DNA of 64,000 bases, from contig QNQO01001171.1 of NCBI GenBank assembly GCA_003290165.1, positions 248,001 through 312,000 on the forward strand, in the 5' to 3' direction. Both the position numbers and the translations under genes were made by a program. Of the stretch, positions 9,756 to 19,139 are shown in pieces (the stretch's first letter is position 1; the number at the start of each line of letters is the position of its first letter). A model generated the notes under the pieces. It made no database searches. It was not told the origin of the DNA and saw only the letters and a program-made list of their open reading frames with translations. Source of the stretch: Berberis thunbergii. Its lineage: Eukaryota; Streptophyta; Magnoliopsida; Ranunculales; Berberidaceae.

Positions 9756-9861
9756 CATGAAGGAGGGCAATTTGAAGGCATCTGCAACAGTTCAAAGTCT
9801 TGATCGAGTTGGTGCCAGGCTTATAAGTTGTAAATGGCAGTGGACAATGATTGACCAATGA

Positions 9862-11219
9862 ACGTAAGTTTATTTAGCTTCATTTTTGTTTGATGCATAA
9901 ACAAACCCTGAAGAGAAAATTCTGCAGTTGATTTGTTAAGCTTTTCTTGATTATGTAACGTTGGTTGGGAAAGGAATTCTCCCTTCCTGAAGCCAATCTT
10001 AATGCCTATTAATCTTGAATTATGAATGTTCTCCAATTTTGGAAGGATCTGAGTTGCTATGTAATCTTAGACTGTGTTTCTGTTTTAACTTGATCAAATA
10101 AATATTAGAATTTGATTCAGTTTGAATTTGCTCCAGGATTTTATGTTGGCTCCAATAGAGCATTATCCTTTCCATATTCCTTGTTTCTGGCCATTCAATA
10201 AGTTTCATAATTATTAAGTGGTATGTTATTCATGCTATTGCTTGGTCGGTCATGGTTATAACCATAGATTGACTGGTTTGAATGATTTTTTTAGTTCATA
10301 AAAATAGGTATGACACCGTTTACTGTCAATTTGGTTCTTTTGATAAACATTCTTAGGACAATCAAGCTTCTGGATCTTCAATCTAGTAAGCCACAGTTAC
10401 AACTTACAAATATGATTCTTTTCTTCTTCAGTACAAGTTATAAAAATGTGTTCCAGTTTTCTCTGCAATTTGTTGTGTCGTTGTTTCTGTGTCGCCTCCT
10501 AAATAAGTATCTGTTAATTTGTGATTCAGTGATGGACTGGATGAGCAGATCAGTTCCGATGGTATTGTTGGTTTGGGTGCTTTGGGCCTTAGTGTCGGTG
10601 TCAAAGGTGGGGTTGGTAATGTAATAGCTTCATTTTTTTTTTGTGTGTTATAGGGTGGGGCGGGGGGTTTGTTGAGGTTTGGTCACTTCTCATGTTACCA
10701 TATTATCATTGGCTCATGAATGCAGATAACGATTTTCAAGTGGTTAGTAGAGCTCATAATTGACTATCAGTAAAATTTTCTTCGCATTTTGTTTGGTTGG
10801 AATTGATATGGAACTGATATTGAAATGTGTGATCGTATTATCCTTGGAAGAAATATCATAAAGTTTGAAAACCGCTTCACAAAAATCAGATTGCACACTC
10901 TTAATTGATTAACGGGCATCACCTCTCAAAGATTAACAAAATTAGTCCCTAACTTAGCTTTAAGCCCCTTCAATTTTCAAAGGTAAGGTAGTGTTGTAGT
11001 TCAACTAGAGAATTCTCAATTTCAAAAACATTTTGAGTGCAGCCACTTCATGTTCGGAAACTTTGTAGGAAACAATTGGCTTTTGGGTTGGTTGAGTGCA
11101 AGGAGAGTTGTGTGTAATGCAGCTTTTTTGTTCAATTGTCTGTGCAGCTGCAGAAATTAAGGTCCTGGAGATGGGGCCATTATGCCTTGCTAGCAGATGT
11201 TTATCTCATTAAACAATAG
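9862..11219. other. intergenic, no gene recognised
   Basis: A/T-rich sequence after the kinase pseudogene. A short glycine-rich frame near 10540-10625 has no recognised family and no convincing splice context. I see no transposon termini here. Confidence 0.5.
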
Positions 11220-11833
11220 AATAATTCTAGGGAGCCCGCGTCGGTAGTTTGGGAGGCTGTCCGGACTCTCCCAGGCACGTGCTTGGGAGGGTGTTTGGCA
11301 CGTGAACCCACTTACATTTCACAAGTTCCCTCAAGCGAAGAACCTCTCCTGCGCCTCCTCCTCAAGCTCCCTCACTGAAGTTGCAAACATGGGTTCGAAG
11401 TTGAAAATTTACAAAACATGGATTCACTATTGTGACCATGGAAAAGAAAAGAAAAAAAAAACATGAAAAAAAAGTTACAAATTGCAAAGATGGGTTCACT
11501 GTTGTGAACATGGAAAGAAATTGCAAATTGCAAACATGGAACAAAAATTTGTTTGCTGTGATGTTTTCTCCAACTTCAATTGAAGATTTGGTGGTCTGTT
11601 GATTTGGAGATTTGGTGGTCACTTGACTTTGCTTAGTGTTGATGTCTCCATGTGTAATGCACAATAGGAATCTTCAATTGGGAATGAGGATAAGAATGGG
11701 ACGGTTGGAAGAGAGGAAGGTGCAATAGTTGCAAAAGAAAAGGGTTCACGTGCCAAACACCCTCCCAAGCAAGTGCCTGGGAGGGTCCGGACAGCCTCCC
11801 AGGCTACCAATGCGGGCTCCCTAGAATTATTCT
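11220..11833. mobile_element. Mutator-like non-autonomous TIR element
   Basis: Ends AATAATTCTAGGGAGCCCGC and its inverted match form terminal inverted repeats of about 90 bp. Inside them, TGGGAGGCTGTCCGGAC and TGGGAGGGTGTTTGGCACGTG are shared by both arms. The direct repeat AAACAATAG flanks it (11211-11219 and 11834-11842). Whether the leading AG belongs to the element or the duplication is ambiguous, giving 7 or 9 bp. The interior repeats GTTGCAAA..ATGGGTTC several times and has no transposase. Confidence 0.8.
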
Positions 11834-12257
11834 AAACAATAGGAACATAGGATGGAGTTTAATGTGAAAAAAAAACGAATATGGGTTTATAGTGAAAATG
11901 CACCTAGACCATGATGGTGTAATATTCGTTTATGAGTTTGATTTGGACTTCTGATTTTTTGTTTTGTTCAGAGTTCAAAAATCTCAATAAAATCTTGCCA
12001 TTCTGTGCACATTTCTAGTAATGGTCTCCTGAGTCTGCTGTATGAGGCAACTGAGTACTTGCAAAGAATAAACATCATAGCTATCATCACTCTGCATTTT
12101 AATGTAGGTGAAAATAAAATATAGTCAAAAAGTAAAAAATTTATGCAATGCGGGGTATCTGGAAATAAAATTTTCTGTTCGCAATGCGGAGTATTTGAAA
12201 AAAAAAAAAAAAAATTGGATACCCTGCATTGCACAATGTGAATAAAATTTTTTTGGA

Positions 12258-12600
12258 CAGATTGCGTGATTTTAGTAAAATGATCATAACTTGCTTAGTT
12301 CAAAACATTTTCAAGTGATTCAAGTTGTGTTTATTAGATAACTCAGAGTACTACAATGTTTGTGTTTTGATCAACTTGAGAATCGGTCTCGATTGAGCAC
12401 ATAAATTGGCCGAAAGTCAGCAACATTATCACGTTTTCATTGCGAGACAGATTTGTGCGACTTTAGTAAAATGATCATAACTTGCTCATTTCAAAATATT
12501 TTCAAATGATTCAAGTTGTGATTATTAGATAACTCAGAGTACTAAAATTTTTGTGTGTTAATCAACTTGATAATCGGTTTCAATTGAGGTTTTAAATTGT
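12258..12600 (+). repeat. two tandem diverged copies of a ~145-bp segment
   Basis: Copies at about 12258-12402 and 12455-12600 share TTAGTAAAATGATCATAACTTGC and TTATTAGATAACTCAGAGTAC, separated by about 50 bp. No coding content. Confidence 0.8.
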
Positions 12601-13985
12601 TCGAAAGTTACCCAGTTTTACGTTTTTTTTTTTGTTTTGAGTTTGAGTTTCTCTGTTATGTTAATTTATGCATATTTATTGAGTGTGGTTTAAGGGTTTC
12701 AATTTTGAAGAAATTTTGAGAGTTTTCGAGGGAGGGAAGAGATTTGCAAGAGATTTGAGTGTGGGGAGAGATTTGCAAAAGATTTCGGATAGGGGAGGGA
12801 GGAACCATTGTCGATTTGAATGGTGAGGAAAAAAAATGGATGGTCTTTATTTATATAGGCGGTGTGAAAAAATATGGTGGTGTGAGAAAGAAAGGAGGTG
12901 GTGTGAAAGAAAAAAACTGGTGGTGTGGTGTAGTCACCGCCAATAATGTTTCACTCTATTATCAATATCTCTGTACCTAAAATTCCTAGTAGGGTTTTAC
13001 CCCTCCTTTTATGCAGTCTAGACTGAATTTTATTTGCTCGTCTTTGATTCGTTTTAGGACTCAGTGAGCATGTTTTGAAGTTGAATTTTTGTCAAGACAT
13101 GGTAACATTGATGATTGGTGGTTTTAATTCTCATATCTGAGTGTATCTCAGCCAGTATGAAATAAGAGGATATTATTTGCAAAACATGTTGGATGCTAGG
13201 GGACTCCTCCTACTATGTTGTTCATCCAAAAAACTAAATAGAGGTAGATGTACATATTCTTCTTGATGAAGACCTAGGTTTGAAGAGCGAAAATGGGTTC
13301 CATTTACATCCAAGATGGAGATTGAGTTTAAACATGTTTGTCTGAGATTAAGCCATTTTCTTGTGATAATAAGCATCGTGTGCGGAATCAGAGACCTATC
13401 TTCTAGTAACGATTGTACCTTGGATGGGATTAATATTTTTAACAATGGAATCATGAAAAGTTTAAGGTGAAAAGTGAAATGTTGGTCAATACTTTGTATA
13501 ATACTATAACATTTGCAACAACTTAAATATCGGTTGGTTATTGATTGGAGGACTAAAGAAATATAAATAACAGTTGTGAAATGGTTATATATCATTTGTT
13601 GTAATCACCTTATAGAATTCAAGTAATACAAGTTCTAGTTCTCTTGTGTGTTCTTAGCTTGCTTAGCTTTCCAAAGTTTAAGTAAGTATTTCGTGGGCAA
13701 GGCTGACTAGCTTTATTTGATAAGTCGGGGCACATGACATATGATTCCATGCAACCAAACACACCCTGAGATTGCAAGAGATAAGATTGTCTATTTACGT
13801 TATTGTTAGTTAATTAGAGCTAATAAATTAGGCCATATTGATAATCAAATTATAAAAGTAGGTACTAACTGGACAATATCCTTAGTAGTAATTAACCAAA
13901 CGCCCTCAATCGTTTTATCTATTTGAATAATAATATTTTTACTCACAACAATAGTGGGCTTGTTTAAAAATGGCCGAACCATGAG
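12601..13985. other. intergenic, low-complexity and A/T-rich
   Basis: Contains a G/A-biased stretch (12720-12930, GGAGGGA and GGTGGTGTGA runs) whose reading frames reflect composition. Nothing else recognised. Confidence 0.5.
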
Positions 13986-14082
13986 CCCAAAACCTCTCCC
14001 TATTAAAACCCTCGACTTCTCCTCTTCACCATTTCTTTCATCTTCTTGGCTTCATCCTCAGCCGCCGCGCCCAGAGCTACAG
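13986..14082 (+). other. orphan 5'-leader-like exon with splice donor
   Basis: Pyrimidine-rich leader (CTTCTCCTCTTCACCATTTC.., CCGCCGCGCCCAGAGCTACAG) ending at a clear donor ACAG/GTATATATCTCTC (14082/14083) and followed by T-rich intron-like sequence. It resembles the first untranslated exon of a plant housekeeping gene, but no matching coding exon was found downstream before the duplicated region. It may be a gene relic. Confidence 0.3.
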
Positions 14083-15563
14083 GTATATATCTCTCACTCG
14101 ATTGATTGTTGAATCTCTGTCATTTAGATGCCCCGTAAACCTTAATCAATTGTAGAGGTTTTCATCTCTTCTTGCGGTAGATTAGTTTGTATGCGTGTTT
14201 GTGTCTATGGATTTTGTAGTAGCTGATAAACCCTAATCTCTTTCGTATGTATGCGTTATTTCTAGATCCATCTTCTTCATTTCGATCGATCTTGTTATAC
14301 ATATTTCATGTTAAAAACTTTTATTTAGTTCTACTGGAGAATAATAGTTGTTGATGTTTTTGTCTTTCAATGCGAGTGAGGGATAGCTAATTAGAATATT
14401 TCCTTAAAATCATGGAGAGGGGGTTTATTGTTTTTTGTCAATCTAATTAGAGTTTTGGGTTATGGCTTAATGTAACAAGTTTTTTTTTTTTTTTTTTTTT
14501 TTGTAAGAATTTAGTTTTTCAATTAGATTTAGAGGCGAAAACAAAACGTCTTGAGGACTCATTATGGGCTTTGTTTAGGTACATTGCATTTGATATGTTT
14601 CTATAGATGTCGAGTAGAGTACCTATCACTCAAAACCAAGGATTGTGATTTTAGTTTTTTCCAGTTAATTTTGGTTTTCTGATTTTAAGAAATATTTCGA
14701 TGTATAAAGATAAAACGTAAAAATTTCGAGGATACATGAAATATATAATAAATTTCTAGGAAATATTAAATATGAGAAAAAATAATATAAAAATAAATAA
14801 ATGTATTAAACACGTTAAATGAAACCAAAATACCTATAGTTAGAAAATTAAGGGGTAGTTTAAAAAATCAATATACAAGTAGAAGAAGTAATAATTAGGA
14901 AATTAGGGGTGGTTTCAAAAATCAATAAATAATTAGAATAAATGATAATTAAAAGAAAAAAAAACCTGAAATTTACAAAAAAGTTACGAAAAAATGTAAA
15001 TTTCAGTAGCTGCTTTTTGTATTTTTACCAAAAAAAATGAAATTTATGAAAAAAAACCCTCGAGAACTTCTTTTGCCTTTTTTTCTTTTTGTAATTTTAA
15101 AAAAATGAAAATTTCGACAAAATTTCGCGAATCACAATCCTTTCTCCAAACCATCTTGTGTTGATTCCACTATGTGAAAAGATTACTGGGTTGGATCCAA
15201 AGCAAGTAGTTTTCATGTTTTTGGAGTAGACATTTGAGTTTAGGATCGTTTGGCTCTTACAAAATGAATGCAGTTGAGAGGGGTCTTTCAAGCCAAGAAA
15301 TTAGAACCATGATTTTCCACTGCTGTTTTTTTTTTTTTTTTTTTTGTTATCAAGATTAGATATATGAGAATAGAGAAAATGAGAAAATGAGAAAACGAAA
15401 GAATACGATCAATAAGTGAAATAGGCCCAAGAGACCTTACAGTACTAGACTAGATAACTACCCCCGCGTTCTCAAGTTCATAGTTTAAGGATTGGCGGAA
15501 TTTTGCAACGCCATGTCGAAGAATGGAATTCTTTCAAGAAAATTTTGAGATGATATGAGGCAG

Positions 15564-15972
15564 TAGGGTTGAAAACCGTCGGTTCGGTTTTTCACCTAAA
15601 TCATGAACCGAACCGAACCGACTTAGGTCGATTTTAAAATTTTCAAACCGAAACCGAACCGACCATTAACAAAACCGATTCGAAACTAGACCGATTTTAA
15701 TTTATGCAAACTGTAACTGAACCGAACCGAACCGACTAAAATCAAAATAAACTGAATCGACGGACTATTTTAAACATATTATATTATTTATATTAAAATA
15801 TATATTATTTATTACATATATTTGGTGGGTTCGGTTTGCTCGATTAAAATCACATAGAAACAGAAAACCGACCACTTCGGTTTTTAATTTTTTTAAATGG
15901 AAACCGATCCGAGCCGAATTTAAACCGAATCAATCGGTTCGGTCAGTTTGTTCGGTTTTTTGTTCAACCCTA
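15564..15972. mobile_element. hAT-type MITE (409 bp)
   Basis: Ends TAGGGTTGAAAAC and inverted TAGGGTTGAACAA. A perfect 8-bp target duplication TGAGGCAG lies at 15556-15563 and 15973-15980. The body is made of repeated CCGAACCGAACC and its complement, so it can fold on itself. The homologous unit B locus (about 19425-19435, GATATGGGGCAGAAGAG) lacks the insert and gives the empty site. The same family recurs at 22326-22676. Confidence 0.9.
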
Positions 15973-16439
15973 TGAGGCAGCAGAGTGGATTGATTTGTTG
16001 AAATGTGTTAGTTCCTATAGAATAGTGACCCCATTGCATAAATTCCTCAAACATCCATTTAGGTACTTCGGTCCATGCTTTGTTTAAGTAGCATGCGATT
16101 TGCATTTTAAGTTCTATGGAGGGTGGATAAAATGAGGGAGCTCTATCTGGTCAAGAAATTAGCAACGTATCTTTAGAGTATCAAGGTTACAAACATAAGA
16201 ATAGATAAAACTAAAGAATAAGACGAATAAGTTGATGGAATATAGACAAGATAACCCTTTAGTTGTTTATCTATAAAATATGGTCATTCACCTTTGTTAT
16301 TTATTTAATCCATGCCCAAAGGTAACTCGTAAGGAAAATAAAGAAAGGAAAAAATGATCATTCTTGATAACTATGAAAATCACCTTAGGTTTGGTATATT
16401 TTAATGGAGTAGGACTAGGAAGATCAACACCCATGCCAA

Positions 16440-16547
16440 TGCCAATGGTACCCTGGTTGGATGATTAAGGTTGTGTGGTTTAATCCCCATGTCTTGGGTT
16501 CTATACTCACCGGAGGCATGCTTGCCTTTCAAAAAAAAAAAAAAAAA
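16440..16547 (+). mobile_element. tRNA-derived SINE
   Basis: A body of about 90 bp with a box-A-like CTGGTTGGATGATTAAGG and box-B-like GGTTTAATCCC promoter, ending in a 17-A tail. The target duplication CCCATGCCAA lies at 16430-16439 and 16548-16557. The same family as 44856-44967. Confidence 0.85.
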
Positions 16548-16550
16548 CCC

Positions 16551-16737
16551 ATGCCAATAAACTAATAATGCAACAATATAGTCATAGTTGTGGTATTTGC
16601 AAGTGTTCAACAATATAACTTTGTTGGATGGTTAAGGCTGTGGTGATTTAACCTCCATGTTGCCTTTAAAAAAAAATGCCAATAAACTAATAATGCAACA
16701 ATATAGTCATAGTTGTGGTCTTTGCAAGTGTTCAACA
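16551..16737 (+). repeat. tandem duplication of SINE 3' flank
   Basis: ATGCCAATAAACTAATAATGC.. (16551-16615) recurs almost perfectly at 16676-16737. Between the copies lies a shortened SINE body (about 16620-16675, TTGTTGGATGGTTAAGGCTGTGGTGATTTAACC plus a short A-run). The SINE and its flank were duplicated together and the second SINE then decayed. Confidence 0.8.
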
Positions 16738-16867
16738 CTTTTTTACCACCTTTCTAGGTATTAACTCAGTCAATGACACTCCATGATTTGTGAATTGTGA
16801 TAAGTTGCTCAGCATGTTCCTAATCATTAAGAATTTCCCTGAAAAGAGCATTAGGTAAAGTGCCAGG

Positions 16868-17176
16868 TTAGAACTTTCGAGTAGCATCTTGAGTCCCGCT
16901 AATTGTCATGTCAGCGTTGTTTATTTCAGAACGAGTAGCAGTAGCATTCACTAAGGATATGTCTATGGAAATATTGGAGAATTGTGCTCCGGCAAGGGAA
17001 GTGCGAGGATCAGATTTGAGAGATGATACACATAGATCAGGGTAATCAGGACTCAATTTATGGCACCATGACTTGAGATTGAATGGTTGACCATAGGCAT
17101 TGGATCCATCAATCGACAACAGTAACATGGCAGATAGAAGGAGAAGAGTAGCCAAAGTCCATGCCAATGATGCCAT
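16868..17176 (-). pseudogene. pectin methylesterase/invertase inhibitor-like gene, truncated
   Basis: Minus strand from ATG at 17176. A strong signal peptide (LATLLLLSAMLLLSIDGSNA) is followed by a PMEI-type N-terminus with SWCHKLSPDYPDLCVSSLKSDP, the Cys pair typical of the N-terminal hairpin, and FSNISIDISLVNATATRSEI. About 100 residues are present, against roughly 150-200 for the family. After SEIN the reading leaves the domain and stops, so the four-helix bundle is incomplete. The tail region (16868-16741) is also shared with unit B. It would have been secreted to the cell wall to inhibit pectin methylesterase or invertase. Probably non-functional. Confidence 0.68.
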
Positions 17177-17218
17177 GTTTTTGCAACTTGAAGGTCTCAG
17201 TGTGAGAAAACAAAACAC

Positions 17219-18544
17219 CCCTATTTATACATAAAATTGTGTTTTAAAACATGTGCTTTTGGGGTGTTTTATGGTGAAACGCACATGACATGTTTCAAAA
17301 AGTAAGCTGAAACACACAAAAAATGCAATGAGACTTGAGGGGGGGCAAATAACCCCCGGGGGGGTATTTTAGATATGATTTTAGGGCATGATTTCATCTT
17401 TTATTCTTCATATTATCTTCTTTTCTTCATCATCTCTTGTTTCTTATTTTTCGTTTTCTTTTCTTCTTCTTGTGTTTATTCTATTTCTGTTTTTCTTCTT
17501 TCATTTTCTTTTTTTATTGCATTCTCAGTTGTTGGTTCATATTTTTTTTCTTTCAAGAATTTCTTGTTGCCCTACACAACGAGCAACTTATTGTAGATAT
17601 TTGCTTCCTAAAAACATCTCAAAATAGTATAATAGAATTTTGATTGTATTATTTAATGAAAACATCAAATCTAATATTTTTTTTCCAAATATTTTTGTAG
17701 ATTTCCCAACAATGCTAATATTATCATTAAAAGGGTATAATAGTATGACAACCTTTTTTTAGGAAGTATTAGGAAATATGATGTTTCTAGATTTTTTTTA
17801 AAAGCCAATTCATGACTTTGCTAATAGTTCTGTAGGGGACTAAAGTATGCCCCGTGTCGTTGGCATTTCACATAATTTTATTTTTGTTAATTATTTTGTA
17901 TTGAGCATCTCCGTCACTATCCTCATTTTCGCTTTCAATCAGTATTGAAGTGTAAGCCGATTATAAGTGTAAGCATGTTCAGTCAAATTTGAATCAGTTG
18001 GGGAGAAATTTTAAACACCGAGAATGAGTTCTCCCCCAATCTTTGAAATTTGAATTTGCCAAAACATAAAATTTAGGGATTTTGTTCAAATGTGTATTAA
18101 GATGCCGGACTCATTTTTTCTGGTATGATTGACCCGTCTCATTGCTTTTAAAAATATTAAAGACGTATAATACATTATATATATTTTTTATATTTTGACC
18201 CTTATATTGATCATTGATTTTGTTCGAAAGATCTTCAAAAATGCATTTCAACGATACTAAGTTTATCAAAATCCGACAATGATGTAGATAATTATGATAA
18301 TTTTCATTTTGCTAAAAGGAAAACATAATATTTTCTCTTTCCGTCACATGTACATTCCACCAACTATTTTTAAAAAAAATCATTATTTTTGTCTCTCTAC
18401 ATATTTTATATTTACAAATATGTCATCATAGGAAATGAATTTCAACCCTCAAATTCAAACATTTCACATCTTTCAATCTTCATCATCTTTTATCTCTAAT
18501 CCTTTCGATTTGACTTTGTAAGTGAGTAATGAATAGTAAAATAC
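17219..18544. other. non-coding part of unit A
   Basis: Upstream flank of the PMEI-like gene and A/T-rich DNA. A G-run/C-run/G-run cluster lies at 17340-17367. The T/C-rich 17390-17600 stretch yields only composition-driven reading frames. Confidence 0.5.
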
Positions 18545-19139
18545 CACTCTGAATTGTAATATAGATGGTTAAAGTTTATCTTCGGATAAATTATTTGCTC
18601 CCTATAATTGGTGCCCTGCACTCCTCATCCCTAATGAGGGCTGGGATGTGGACATACAAACGGGGATCAGCTGGTATAGGGTGGCAAAGGAAAAACTTGA
18701 AACTTAATTTGGCACTATTATCTACCTTCTATATTGCTATCCATTACCTGGTTGATAATATTGGTAGCTAAGTAAGTCAAAACGAAGATTATCTCCGCAT
18801 AGTCACTGAAACTTTAACCATTTCCAATAGTTGCAACTTGGATTCTGACTCCCCAGCTTGTAAGCTTTGTAAAGTCCTATCAATACTCCTTATGTTTAGT
18901 AATTTTCCATTACTTTCTCTGTGTTCCCTCTTTGTAGCTGACTAGTTGTTACTCGGGGACTTCGTTGAGTTGAAGTGCATAAAGCTGACCAGAAGTTGTG
19001 AATTGTGATACCAGACAGATTGAAAGCCCGCAAAGATATCATCTTGGTAACACTGCTACTTTTTGAAGTTTGAATTTTGTTGATCAGTTTGATAACATAC
19101 AATTTATTGTACGAGTTTCATGGTATTTATTGTCTAAAG

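Larger units (their letters stand above)
7888..9861 (+). pseudogene. HSK-like: homoserine kinase pseudogene (chloroplast, GHMP family)
   Basis: Remnant of homoserine kinase, which makes O-phosphohomoserine for threonine and methionine synthesis in plastids. ATG at 7888 is followed by a Ser/Thr-rich transit-peptide-like leader and SFGPATVANLGPGFDFL. Breaks in order: TGA stop at 8119-8121 in GFDFL*CAVDG; a 942-bp TRIM at 8353-9294 inside the glycine-rich ATP-binding motif (PLGS/DLGSSVAS, family PLGSGLGSS); good homology again at 9295-9535 (ADNIAPAIMGGFVLV); then about 9541-9705 carries the next part in reverse orientation (minus strand ASILKGDINGLGKA); then 9714-9861 returns to sense with EAPTKKMR and the C-terminal RLDRVGAR-type motif (here SLDRVGARLIS). 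Plant HSK genes usually lack introns, so gene duplicate and retrocopy cannot be told apart. Confidence 0.88.
14540..18790 (+). repeat. old tandem duplication, unit A
   Basis: Collinear by eye with 19140-21800. Shared landmarks in the same order: GAGGACTCATTATGGG (14551 and 19160); TTCTTTCAAGA..TTGAGATGATATG (15530 and 19409); the PMEI-like gene (16741-17176 and 21000-21242); ATTAAAAGGGTA..ATAGTAT (17727 and 21510); GATGGTTAAAGTTTATCTT..ATTACTT (18565 and 21628). Unit A has gained a hAT MITE, a SINE and its own duplication. A weaker third match lies at 23140-23260. Confidence 0.75.

Noticed and set aside
12759..12980. Possible 73-codon glycine/lysine-rich protein
   Set aside because: Low-complexity G/A tract with no start context, partner exon or family match.
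17375..17643. Three overlapping frames rich in Phe/Ser/Leu
   Set aside because: Produced by a T/C-rich stretch in all three frames; not membrane proteins.
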